Below, one piece after another: positions 34,902 to 43,271 of a DNA stretch of 64,000 nucleotides (positions within the stretch are counted from its first letter, which is position 1; every line of letters starts with the position of its first letter). The DNA is taken from the NCBI RefSeq assembly GCF_020215645.1, contig NZ_CP084058.1, forward strand, positions 2,976,001-3,040,000, given 5' to 3'. The notes beneath the pieces were generated by a model. It worked only from the letters and a program-made list of their open reading frames with translations, was not told the origin of the DNA and did no database searches. Origin of the DNA: Nonomuraea gerenzanensis (GTDB lineage: Bacteria > Actinomycetota > Actinomycetes > Streptosporangiales > Streptosporangiaceae). The position numbers were made by a program, and so were the translations under genes.

Positions 34902-36305
34902 TACTCCAGTGACACTTGGCGATCTTGAGGACTTGGGGTCACATGGCGACGGCCACCGCGTGATCATTCGGAGTTTGTGAGAACAACCAAAGATCGTGCG
35001 GTGGCCGCGAGCCACAGCGTAGACCCTGACAGCTGGATGGTCATCTTCAACGAGCTGATGGCTCGGATCGCCGGCCGGTTCGGCCGCGTCGAACCGCGGC
35101 GTGCGGCAACCGCCTATGTGCGTGGGCTACTGGCCGACATCGACCGCAAGAACTGCTGGAACCTGGCCGAACACGCCGGGCTGGCCGGGCCGCAGGCGCT
35201 GCAGCGGCTGCTGCGCACCGCCCGCTGGGACGCCGACGCGGTGCGCGACGACGTCCGCGATTTCACCGTCGACCGGCTCGGACCCGACGGCGTGCTGATC
35301 GTGGACGAGACCGGGTTCGTCAAGAAGGGTGTCGGTTCGGCTGGGGTGCAGCGGCAATACAGCGGCACCGCGGGCCGGATCGAAAACTGCCAGATCGGCG
35401 TGTTCCTCGCCTACGCCACCCCGGCGGGACGCGCGCTGCTGGACCGGCGGCTCTACCTGCCCGAGCACACCTGGCTGGCCGACCCCGGCCGCTGCCTCGC
35501 GGCAGGTGTCCCGGACGAGATCGCCTTCGCCACCAAGCCCGCCCTGGCCACGGCCATGGTGCTGGCCGCCCTCGAGGCCGGCGTGCCCGCCCACTGGGTA
35601 ACCGGCGATGAGGTCTACGGCCAAGACCCGCGCCTGCGCGCCGCCCTGGAGGAGCGCCGGCTGGGGTACGTGCTGGCGATCGCGGGCAACCGGCGGGTCG
35701 AACTCGAGGGCGCCCAGGTGAGCGCGGCCGAGGTCGCCACGCGAGTGTCCGATCAGCACTGGCACCGCTACCGCGCCGGTCAAGGCGTCAAGGGCCCCCG
35801 CTGGTACGCCTGGGCCTGGGCACGGATCGACGAAAGCGACGCCCACGGATATCGGTGGCTGCTGATCCGACGCAACCTGGCCACCGGCGAGCTGGCGTTC
35901 TACCGCTGCTACGCACCCACCCGGCAACCCCTGATGGCCCTGGTAAAGATCGCCGGGAGCCGATGGGCGGTCGAGGAATCCTTCCAAGCCGCCAAGGGCC
36001 AGATCGGGCTGGACCATTACCAGGTACGCGGCTGGACGGCCTGGCACCGGCACATCACCTTGGCCATGCTCGCGCTGGCCCTGCTGGTGGCCGTCGCCGC
36101 CGCCCAGCCACCCAGTGACCAGGACCGCATCCCGCTGACACTGCCCGAGATCCGCCGGCTGCTCGCCGTACTCGTGCTGACCTGGCACCGCTCGATCACC
36201 CATGTCCTGCGCTGGTCAGACTGGCGCCGCCGACACCAAGCCACCGCCCGACGCTGCCACTACCAGCGCAGATCCGAGCCATGATCGCGAAATGTCACTG
36301 GAGTA
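34902..36305 (+). mobile_element. IS701-family insertion sequence, complete
   Basis: 1404 bp with 23-bp terminal inverted repeats (34902-34924 and 36283-36305, two mismatches, outer TACTCCAGTGACA identical) and a CTAG target duplication (34898-34901 and 36306-36309), both typical of IS701. One intact transposase gene. The inserted element separates the HTH/TPR gene from the convergent LLM oxidoreductase gene and breaks neither. Sharp ends suggest recent arrival. Confidence 0.92.
34977..36284 (+). CDS. IS701-family transposase
   Basis: 435 residues from a GTG. DDE catalytic triad visible as VLIVDETGFVKKG, HWVTGDEVYGQDP and GSRWAVEESFQAAKGQIGLD. It catalyses cut-and-paste movement of the element. 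Its stop codon is inside the right terminal repeat. No frameshift, so presumably active. Confidence 0.95.
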   Translation: MRTTKDRAVAASHSVDPDSWMVIFNELMARIAGRFGRVEPRRAATAYVRGLLADIDRKNCWNLAEHAGLAGPQALQRLLRTARWDADAVRDDVRDFTVDRLGPDGVLIVDETGFVKKGVGSAGVQRQYSGTAGRIENCQIGVFLAYATPAGRALLDRRLYLPEHTWLADPGRCLAAGVPDEIAFATKPALATAMVLAALEAGVPAHWVTGDEVYGQDPRLRAALEERRLGYVLAIAGNRRVELEGAQVSAAEVATRVSDQHWHRYRAGQGVKGPRWYAWAWARIDESDAHGYRWLLIRRNLATGELAFYRCYAPTRQPLMALVKIAGSRWAVEESFQAAKGQIGLDHYQVRGWTAWHRHITLAMLALALLVAVAAAQPPSDQDRIPLTLPEIRRLLAVLVLTWHRSITHVLRWSDWRRRHQATARRCHYQRRSEP

Positions 36306-36315
36306 CTAGCCGAGA

Positions 36316-37161
36316 TCAGAGGAGGCCGGCGAGGCGATCGACCTGCTCGGGATCGCGCCCGAAGCAGTAGAGCATCACCTCGTCCGCCCCCAGCTCCCCG
36401 AACTCGGCGATGGCGTCCCTGATCGCCCCAGGGGTGGTGCGCATCCCGGACACCATGTACTCCGCGACCCCGGACGAGGCGTAGTAGGCGCCCATCGCCG
36501 CCTTGGCCTCCTCGACCACCCGCTCGGGACCGACGGCCACCGAGACCTGGGCGACGATCCGCGGCGCGCCCGCGCGCCCGTGCTCCTTCCAGGCCGTGCG
36601 CACGGTGTCGAACAGCCCGCCCGCCCACGAGGGCGGAGCGGCGGCGAGGAAGCCGTCGCCCCAGCGGGCCACCCGGTCGAGCGCACGCGGCTTGAAGCCA
36701 CCGACGAGCACCTCGGGCCCGCCGGGCCGGGCGGGAGCGGGGCCGATGGGACCGGCGCCGGGCCCGTACGGCTCGCCGGACCACAGCCGCCGCATCGCGG
36801 CGAGCTGCTCGTCCATGCGGCGCCCCCGGGTCCGCAGGTCGGTGCCGGCGGCGGCGTGGTCGTCCGCGCGCCCGCCGATGCCGACGCCCAGGACGAACCG
36901 GCCGCCGCTGAGCCGGTCGAGGGTCGCGGCCTGCTTGGCGAGCAGCGCGGTCGCGCGCAGCGGCGGCAGCAGGACTTCGGTCTGGAGCCGGATCCTGGTG
37001 GTGGCGCCGGCGAGGACGCCGAGAGTGACCAGCGGCTCGGGATTGTCGTAGACGAGCCGGTCGAGCAGGCCCAGAGTGGTGAAGGGGCCCGCTTCGGCGC
37101 GGGTGGCCCAGTCGAGCAGGGACTCGGGGTCGGTGACGGGCAGGCCGAGGCCGACGTGCAT
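36316..37161 (-). CDS. LLM-class (F420-dependent type) oxidoreductase
   Basis: 281 residues from the ATG at 37161, six bases after GGAGG. Luciferase-like TIM barrel: GLGLPVTDPESLLDWA, LATGVLAGATTRIRL-type strand (VTLGVLAGATTRIRLQTEVL), SGGRFVLGVGIG and VLVGGFKPRALDRVARWGDG. Likely uses F420 or FMN; substrate unknown. Its stop is 7 bp from the right IS701 target duplication. Confidence 0.88.
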   Translation of the reverse strand: MHVGLGLPVTDPESLLDWATRAEAGPFTTLGLLDRLVYDNPEPLVTLGVLAGATTRIRLQTEVLLPPLRATALLAKQAATLDRLSGGRFVLGVGIGGRADDHAAAGTDLRTRGRRMDEQLAAMRRLWSGEPYGPGAGPIGPAPARPGGPEVLVGGFKPRALDRVARWGDGFLAAAPPSWAGGLFDTVRTAWKEHGRAGAPRIVAQVSVAVGPERVVEEAKAAMGAYYASSGVAEYMVSGMRTTPGAIRDAIAEFGELGADEVMLYCFGRDPEQVDRLAGLL

Positions 37162-37349
37162 GAGGTGCCTCCGAAAGAAGAGACGGCAAAAGAACCGTGC
37201 CGCCCTCTTCTGCACCCCGTCGCCCGGGATGTGCGCTTCCGCTCTGCGGCGTTACTTCTGGGAAGCGCTGTTCGAATTGCGATCACCCTACAGCAACGGC
37301 GCGGAGCCCCGCGCACCGGTACGCGAGGCCCCGCGGGCCACCGTGGTGG

Positions 37350-39251
37350 TCAGGTCTGCAAGATCGTCCGGGCGGCGACCAGCTCCCCGCCCTGGAACCC
37401 CTCCACCCGGACCACGTGCGCCGACCCGGCCCCCGGCGCCGGCACGGTCGTGACCTGCTGCGTCACGTCCACCGACGCCACCGGCCTGCCGTCCAGGTAG
37501 ACGTCGGCCCGGTCCACCAGCGCGGTCGTGAGCGTCACCTGGGCGGCCGACACCTGCACGTCGAGCCGCCGCACCGGCTGCCCGGACAGGATCTCGCCGG
37601 CCCGCGCCATCAGGTCCTCGTTGTCCTGGAGCACGTCCCTGCGGGTCATCCGGTGCTGGAAGTCGGGCACCACCCCGAGGTCCTCGACGGGCGTGCCGGC
37701 CAGGTCGTGCACCCGCAGCGTGCGCCGGATCGACACCCGCAGGCCCGCCCCGCCGGGCAGCGGCTTGTAGGGGGTCTCGGGGGCGGGCGAGGGCAGTTCG
37801 AGCAGGGCCTTGAGCAGGTCGTGCGTCCACACGTTGGCGCCGCCCGCGCCCGTGTTGTCGTCCGTGCCGAGAATCTTGCCGATCTTGTGGTCCTGGAAGC
37901 CGCCGGCGAAGATGTCGGTCGCGGAGTAGCAGAGCGCGTTGGTGATCAGCACGACCGGGCCGAAGTACTGCTGGCCGAGCGCGTTCGCGCCGCCGGGCGG
38001 CGTGATGGGGAACGCGGCGGAGAACACGGCGCCCGTCTCCAGCGCCTGCTCCATCGACGGGCACCAGGGGCCGAGGTCGATCTGACCGGTCGGGTTCTCC
38101 TGGTGCTGGCGGCAGATCCGCAGGTTGAGGTTCGTGGTGATGAACTGCGTCGGCTCCGGCACGATCGGGCGCGGCGTCATCGTCTGCAGCAGGAACTCGC
38201 TGGCGAAGATGTGCCCGCCGCCGTTGCCCCGGACGTCCAGGATGAGCCCGTTCTGCGGCAGCAGCCCGATGAGCCGGACGAACTCCTGGACGAACGCGTC
38301 CGGGTCGTTGACGCTGAAGCTGAACACCCGGATGTGGCCGAACGTGCCCGACGGCGTGACGACGCTCCTGGCACGGAAGAAGCCGGGCATGGACGTGACG
38401 AGGTCCGCGCCGGGAGCGGCGGGCTCGGCCGTCAGCTCGGCGGCGCCGCCCAGGCTCTCCAGCGGGGTGACGGCCTGCGGCACGTACAGCAGCTTGAGTG
38501 CCCGGCTGATCTCGTCGGCGCCCAGGTCGAGGCCCTGCGCCATGGCGGCGACGGACACCTCGTCGGCGTTCACGAACGGCGGCAGGTTCTCGCCGACGCG
38601 CCAGGTCTCGCTCAGCTCGCGGCGGATCCCGTCCTGGCCGACGTAGGTGAGCACCACCCACGACTCGTCCGGCGGCACGTGCACGCGCAGCGGCCTGATC
38701 GTCATCGACTGCAGGCCGCGGGCGTGCCTGGCCGCCGGGTTGCTGCCCGCGAACCTGCTCGCGTTGATGTCCACGGCCCGGTCGATCGGGATGCCGTTCC
38801 AGTGCGTCACCTCGACGCCGGGGCCGAAGCCGGGGGCGGAGAAGCCCTGCATCGTCCTGGTGATGACGTAGTGCCGCTGGTCGCCGTCGTAGTGCTCCTC
38901 GATGACGTACGGGAGGAAGGCGATCCTGCCGGAGAACGGCTGGGGCAGCAGGTAGTTCGTGTGCAGGTCGCGTACCGAGTGGAAGATCTCGGACAGCTCC
39001 GCGTGGAAGCGCCATTCCGGGCCCATGGTCTGCGGGGTCTGCCTGCTCAGGCGCACGGCGAGCAGCCGGAGCCGCTGCACCGGGTTCACCGCGTGCATCG
39101 CGGCCTTCAGCGGCAGATGCACGTAGTTCTGCTCGATGAGCACCAGCGCCTGCTGGACCAGGAGTCTCCTGTCGTCGAGTGTGAGTCTGTCAGCCGTGCG
39201 CAGGAAGTCGTCGAGCTCCTGCTTCGCGACCCCGCTCGTGGGCTCGGTCAT
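37350..39251 (-). CDS. S41-family (C-terminal processing-like) peptidase
   Basis: 633 residues from the ATG at 39251; weak ribosome site. C-terminal half has the S41 core: NGLILDVRGNGGGHIFASEF, QYFGPVVLITN and the nucleophile region NALCYSATDIFAGGFQDH with the serine expected in CYSATD, followed by GKILGTDDNTGAGG. N-terminal part may include a PDZ-like domain (GVEVTHWNGIPIDRAV). No signal peptide, so possibly cytoplasmic. A TAGGGA-AAG-CCCTAGG palindrome sits 99 bp upstream; the same element precedes the S8 protease. Confidence 0.85.
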   Translation of the reverse strand: MTEPTSGVAKQELDDFLRTADRLTLDDRRLLVQQALVLIEQNYVHLPLKAAMHAVNPVQRLRLLAVRLSRQTPQTMGPEWRFHAELSEIFHSVRDLHTNYLLPQPFSGRIAFLPYVIEEHYDGDQRHYVITRTMQGFSAPGFGPGVEVTHWNGIPIDRAVDINASRFAGSNPAARHARGLQSMTIRPLRVHVPPDESWVVLTYVGQDGIRRELSETWRVGENLPPFVNADEVSVAAMAQGLDLGADEISRALKLLYVPQAVTPLESLGGAAELTAEPAAPGADLVTSMPGFFRARSVVTPSGTFGHIRVFSFSVNDPDAFVQEFVRLIGLLPQNGLILDVRGNGGGHIFASEFLLQTMTPRPIVPEPTQFITTNLNLRICRQHQENPTGQIDLGPWCPSMEQALETGAVFSAAFPITPPGGANALGQQYFGPVVLITNALCYSATDIFAGGFQDHKIGKILGTDDNTGAGGANVWTHDLLKALLELPSPAPETPYKPLPGGAGLRVSIRRTLRVHDLAGTPVEDLGVVPDFQHRMTRRDVLQDNEDLMARAGEILSGQPVRRLDVQVSAAQVTLTTALVDRADVYLDGRPVASVDVTQQVTTVPAPGAGSAHVVRVEGFQGGELVAARTILQT

Positions 39252-39350
39252 CTTCGTCCACCCGTTCCGGTCGTCCGCGCGGACATCGCTACCGCGCTCG
39301 ATTACCCGGCACGTTCCCACCGTGGGTGACAGGGACGCCACGGGAGGTGT

Positions 39351-39366
39351 CCTAGGGCTTTCCCTA
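39351..39366 (-). promoter_or_regulatory. TAGGGA-N3-CCCTAGG palindrome upstream of S41 peptidase
   Basis: On the minus strand TAGGGAAAGCCCTAGG, ending 99 bases before the peptidase ATG. Differs only in the central 3 bases from the element at 51401-51416 in front of the S8 protease, in the same orientation to its gene. Confidence 0.55.
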
Positions 39367-40047
39367 GCCGGGGGCTGTGGCGCGCAGCGTGCGGCCTGGG
39401 CGGACCCCGGCTTCGAGCAGCCGGTCACCCTCGTCGCGCAGGTGGGTCGCGTACAGCAGGCCGCGCCCGGCCAGCTCGGCGGACAGCGCCTCGATCTCGT
39501 CGGCGGCAGCGAACGAGCCGGGCGCGTAGATCAGGCCGGTGGACATGCCGAACGCGCCCTGCTCCGCCGCCGTGGCGAGCAGGCCGCGCATGCGGCCCAG
39601 CTTCTCCCCACTCGGGGCGCGGCGCTCCTGGCCGAGCACGGCGGCCCGCAACGCGCCGTGGCCGACCAGCGGGGCGAGGTTGACGGCGGGACGCGCGGCG
39701 TCCACGGCGGCGGCGAACGCGGCGAGGCCGGGCCACGGGCTGCCGCTCGGGCCGGGGAAGGGGGACAGGCCGCAGTTGCCCGTGGCGAGCGTGGTCACGC
39801 CCTGGTGCAGGCACGCCTCGGCGGTGGGGGCGGCCAGGACGGTGAAGTCGGCGTGGGAGTGCAGGTCGATGAGGCCGGGGGTGACGAGGAGGCCCGTGGC
39901 GTCGATGACCTGGGCGGCGGTGGCGGGCGGCGCGCCGACCTCGGCGACGCGGCCCGACCGCACGGCGACGTCGGCGGGCCGGGGCGGGGCGCCGGTGCCG
40001 TCGACCAGAAGGCCGCCGGTGATCAGAAGATCGTACGAGGTGCTCAG
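39364..40047 (-). pseudogene. Truncated N-acyl-D-amino-acid deacylase (amidohydrolase)
   Basis: 227 codons of a family normally near 480-540 residues. N-terminal DLLITGGLLVDGTGA, the metal motif DLHSHADF and GNCGLSPFP are intact; homology stops after YATHLRDEGDRLLEAG and an unrelated nine-residue tail follows, so the second half of the barrel is missing. The likely start is a CTG at 40047, six bases after AGGAGGAG, with an in-frame TGA just upstream; a GTG at 39963 is the next option. Probably a remnant. Confidence 0.7.
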
Positions 40048-40121
40048 CGGCTCTCCTCCTCATTGCGGCGCCGTGCTATTCAAAGATCGTAATCGTGGCT
40101 TTCGAGTGGATAGGGGCAGGG

Positions 40122-40865
40122 ATGGAAGTCGGGTTCAACGAGTTGTACGCCGCTTGCCAGCCGATCGTCTACGGGGACCTGGTGCGCGGGCGGCAGGCGT
40201 TGACGGCGCTGCTGCCCGAGGCGTGGCGGCGGGGGCCGCGCTGGGGTCTGGCGATGATCCACGCCATGCTCGCCGACCTCCACGGCAGGCTGGGGGACGT
40301 GCCGGGCGGGATCGAGCACTTCCGGGCCGCGGTCGACCTGGGCTGGAACGACTGCCTGTCCATCTGGTCCGACCCCGGCTTCGCCGCCCTGGCCCGCAGC
40401 CCGCACTTCGCCGCCGTGCACGCCCGCGTGTGGATCTCGCCCGCCGACCTGGAGGAGCTGCGGTGGCTGCGTGCCGAGGCCGCCGCGATCTCCCAGGAGC
40501 TGAGCTGGATCGCGGCCGAGAACATCGGCCGCGTCGACCACCGCTCCACCGACGTCTTCCACTGCCCTCTGCCGACCCGGACCCCCGACGGCGGGGGCGT
40601 GCCCGCCGCCCGCATGTCCCTGGCCATCATGCAGCGCGTCGGCCTCGATCTCGTCGCCGCCTCCGACATCAGCCGCATCAGCGGGCAGATCGCCGTGGAC
40701 GCCATCGGCACGTCCTCCTACGCCCAGGAAGACCTGTGGCGCTCCGCGCAGCTCGCCGACTCCCGGGCCGCCGCTCGCCGCGCCTCCGCCGAGGCTCGCG
40801 CCTTCCGGCCCACCCCGGGCCTGTCCACCGTCCCGGTCCCCGCCACCAGCCTCCAGCGGTTCTAA
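40122..40865 (+). CDS. Hypothetical protein, TPR-end-of-group-like
   Basis: 247 residues from the ATG at 40122; a GTG at 40095 is an alternative. The N-terminal 100 residues are helical with RWGLAMIHAMLADLHGRLGD, HFRAAVDLGWND and WSDPGFAALARSPHFAAVH, the pattern seen at the ends of TPR arrays. The rest is charged helix without recognised motifs. No signal peptide or membrane segment. Function not known. Divergent from the truncated deacylase. Confidence 0.6.
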   Translation: MEVGFNELYAACQPIVYGDLVRGRQALTALLPEAWRRGPRWGLAMIHAMLADLHGRLGDVPGGIEHFRAAVDLGWNDCLSIWSDPGFAALARSPHFAAVHARVWISPADLEELRWLRAEAAAISQELSWIAAENIGRVDHRSTDVFHCPLPTRTPDGGGVPAARMSLAIMQRVGLDLVAASDISRISGQIAVDAIGTSSYAQEDLWRSAQLADSRAAARRASAEARAFRPTPGLSTVPVPATSLQRF

Positions 40866-40867
40866 TT

Positions 40868-40895
40868 ATTTTACGAGTGAAATACCTGGTAAACT
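40868..40895 (+). promoter_or_regulatory. Leaderless promoter and palindrome of the FUSC-type gene
   Basis: A+T-rich island. ATTTTAC-GA-GTGAAAT (40868-40883, one arm mismatch) precedes a TAAACT -10 (40890-40895) which ends 6 bases before the GTG start, implying a leaderless mRNA. A MarR-family regulator two genes downstream is a candidate binder. Confidence 0.5.
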
Positions 40896-40901
40896 TTCTG
40901 G

Positions 40902-42536
40902 GTGAGTGCCATCCCCTTCCACCCGTTCAGGCCCCGTGTCCGCATGCCCGTCCGCGCCGCGCTGCGCCTCGCGCCGCTCGGCGACATCTGGCACAAGCCC
41001 GCGCTGAGCGGGGTGACCGCGCTCGCCGTGGTGCTGGTGGCGCTGCTCGTGGCGGGGCGGCTGGATCTGACCCTGTACGCCTCCGCCGGGGCGATGTGCG
41101 CCCTGTACGGCCACGGCCTGCCGTACGCGGCCCGGGGCCGGGCACTGGGGTGGGTCGTGCTGGGGATGCTGGCCGGGACCGGGGTCGCGCTCGTCACGGC
41201 GGCGCTGACCGAGTCGGTCGCCGTCCGGGTGGGGGTGGCGGCGCTGCTGGCGGGGGTGCACAAGGCGGTCTGCGACGCCACCAGGATCGGGCCGCCCGGC
41301 AACGTCGTGCTCACCTTCATCGCGGCCAGTGCCGCATTCGTGCCTGTGCAGCGGCTCGGTGATGTTCCGGTGCACGTGGGGGTGGGGGTTGCCGGTGGGG
41401 TGGTGGCCTGGCTGGTGGGGATGGTGCCTGGGCTCTTCCGGGCTGATGGGCCGGAGCGCATCGCTGTCGCTCGGGCGCTGGAGGCTGCGGCTCGGTCGGC
41501 GCAGGTGTGCGATGAGCGAGGTGGTGGCGGCGACGCTGCGCAGGCTCGGCATGCCGCTGCGACGGCCGTCAACGCGGCGTGGCAGACGGTGTTGCGTGCC
41601 GGGGACCGGCGTGACGGGTTGCGGCGGCTGCTGGTGCGGGCCGAGACGGTCGCCGCACGCGTCGGCCATGGCGAGCCCGGTGGCGGAGTCGATGCTGGGA
41701 CCTTGCTGGCGTGGGCGCACGAGCTGCGCAAGGACCGTCCGGTGCCGGTGCCGCCGGCCTGCGACGCGCGGACGGAGGCCGCCGAGCGGGCGGAGCTGGC
41801 CGGGATCGCCGCCGAGCGCGTCGAAGCGCGGCGGCCCGCAAGGTCGCCGCTCGCGCTCCTGGCCCGCTGGTGGCGCGTCGTGGCGATGGTGTCGGCAGGG
41901 GCGGCGCTGGCCGGGTGGGTGTCGATGGCGCTCGGCGTGGGCAGGCCGTACTGGGCCGTCGTGACGGCGGCGGCCGTGTTCGCCGCCAACACCACCATGT
42001 CCTGGAGCCGCGCACTCCAGCGCGTGATCGGCAACCTCCTCGGCGTGGCCCTGTTCACCCTGATCGTCCCCGTCGCCAGGTGGGGTGCGGTGGCGCTGAT
42101 CGTGGCCGTGCTGGTCATGCAGTTCGTCACGGAGGCGGCGATCACCCGCAACTACTGGCTGGGCAGCGTGTTCGTCGCCCCCACGGCCATGCTGATGACC
42201 GAGTTCGCCGGGTTCGAGCCGGTGTCCGCGCTCGTGGCCGACCGCTGGCTGGACACCTGTCTGGGGGCCGCCGCCGGGTTGCTGGCCTGCGTGCTGCTGC
42301 CCGACCGGCGGGCGTCCGTACGCGTACGGGATGGGCTGGAACGGCTGGAGCGGCTGGTCGAGGAGCCGCTCGGGGAGGGGCGGGCCGGTCGTGACCGGCT
42401 GCGTGCCGCCCTGGTGGAGCTGCGTGAGGCGGCCGACCTCGCGGCGGGCGAGTGGTGGAGCGCGACGCTGCCGCAGGAGCGCATCGCCGCCGCCGAGCGG
42501 GCCGGTCACCACAGGCTGGCGGAGCTGACCGCCTGA
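40902..42536 (+). CDS. FUSC-family (aromatic acid exporter-like) membrane protein
   Basis: 544 residues from the GTG at 40902. Two clusters of transmembrane helices (residues about 35-165 and 325-465) separated by a soluble helical region, the duplicated layout of FUSC/ArAE exporters. The second cluster has GRPYWAVVTAAAVFAANT and RVIGNLLGVALFTL. Such proteins export aromatic acids or related toxic metabolites. Its 3' end, including the stop, is duplicated downstream with a 44-bp period. Confidence 0.82.
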   Translation: MSAIPFHPFRPRVRMPVRAALRLAPLGDIWHKPALSGVTALAVVLVALLVAGRLDLTLYASAGAMCALYGHGLPYAARGRALGWVVLGMLAGTGVALVTAALTESVAVRVGVAALLAGVHKAVCDATRIGPPGNVVLTFIAASAAFVPVQRLGDVPVHVGVGVAGGVVAWLVGMVPGLFRADGPERIAVARALEAAARSAQVCDERGGGGDAAQARHAAATAVNAAWQTVLRAGDRRDGLRRLLVRAETVAARVGHGEPGGGVDAGTLLAWAHELRKDRPVPVPPACDARTEAAERAELAGIAAERVEARRPARSPLALLARWWRVVAMVSAGAALAGWVSMALGVGRPYWAVVTAAAVFAANTTMSWSRALQRVIGNLLGVALFTLIVPVARWGAVALIVAVLVMQFVTEAAITRNYWLGSVFVAPTAMLMTEFAGFEPVSALVADRWLDTCLGAAAGLLACVLLPDRRASVRVRDGLERLERLVEEPLGEGRAGRDRLRAALVELREAADLAAGEWWSATLPQERIAAAERAGHHRLAELTA

Positions 42537-42598
42537 CCGCGCGGGGCCGGCCACCACGGGCAAGCCGAGCTGACCACGTGACCGCGCGGGCCGGCGCG
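42497..42598. repeat. Degenerate 44-bp tandem repeat spanning the FUSC-gene stop codon
   Basis: Copies begin at about 42497, 42541 and 42586 (last one partial). Each has a GCGGGCCGG-CACCAC start and a GAGCTGACC-TGACCGC end, so the stop TGA recurs out of frame in the second copy. Identity roughly 80 percent by eye. Confidence 0.7.
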
Positions 42599-42645
42599 TA
42601 CGATCGGAAGCCACCGAACACCGCAGGCACAGGAAGGACCGTGAC

Positions 42646-43149
42646 GTGGAGGACGCCGTGGCGGTCGCGCTGCGCCAGTGGCGGAAGGTCCTCCCGGACG
42701 CCGACCTCGACACGATCGCCGTCATCGGCCGGCTCAACCGCTGCACCGCCCTGCTGCACCAGGCCACCGACGCCCCGCTCGGCCGCGCCGGGGTGAACAG
42801 GGCCGAGTACGACGTGCTGTGCGCCCTGCTCAGGGTCGGCGGCGAGCTGACGCCGGGGCGGGTGGCCAGGGAGACGTTCGCCTCGGGCGCGGCCGTGACC
42901 AAGCGGGTGCGGCGGCTGGAGGAGCTCGGCCTGGTCGCCAGGCGGGTGGACGACCGCGACCGCCGCGTGGCGCACCTGTCGCTCACCGAGCGGGGCAGGG
43001 AGTTCATCCTGCGGTTGATGCCGGAGCAGCTCGAGTACGAGACCGCGTTGCTGTCCGGGCTGCCGGCGGAGAAGGAGCGGGAGCTCGCCGCGCTGCTGGG
43101 GGAGTTGCTGCTGATGCTGGAGGGCCGCCTGGGCGGCATGCTCGGCTAG
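42646..43149 (+). CDS. MarR-family transcriptional regulator
   Basis: 167 residues from a GTG with AGGAAGGA upstream. Winged-helix region: AEYDVLCALLRVGGELTPGR, GAAVTKRVRRLEELGLVARR with the wing VDDRDRRVAHLSLTERG. Follows the FUSC-type exporter by 109 bp on the same strand and may regulate it. The last 37 bp of the gene belong to a 44-bp tandem repeat that continues past the stop. Confidence 0.9.
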   Translation: MEDAVAVALRQWRKVLPDADLDTIAVIGRLNRCTALLHQATDAPLGRAGVNRAEYDVLCALLRVGGELTPGRVARETFASGAAVTKRVRRLEELGLVARRVDDRDRRVAHLSLTERGREFILRLMPEQLEYETALLSGLPAEKERELAALLGELLLMLEGRLGGMLG

Positions 43150-43225
43150 CGGCGCCGATGCCGGAGGGCCGCTTGGGCGGGATGCTCGGCTGGCGGCGCC
43201 GATGCCGGAGGGCCGCTTGGGGCGG
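43113..43225. repeat. 44-bp tandem repeat spanning the MarR stop codon
   Basis: Copies at 43113, 43157 and 43201 (partial), each starting GATGCYGGAGGGCCGCYTGG. The first copy encodes the MarR C-terminus and TAG stop; in the second copy the stop has become TGG. Same period as the array behind the neighbouring FUSC-type gene though unrelated in sequence. Confidence 0.88.
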
Positions 43226-43271
43226 AAGGCCTGCGACCCCGCAGCGAGCTTCAAGGGGCGCGATCGCAGGC

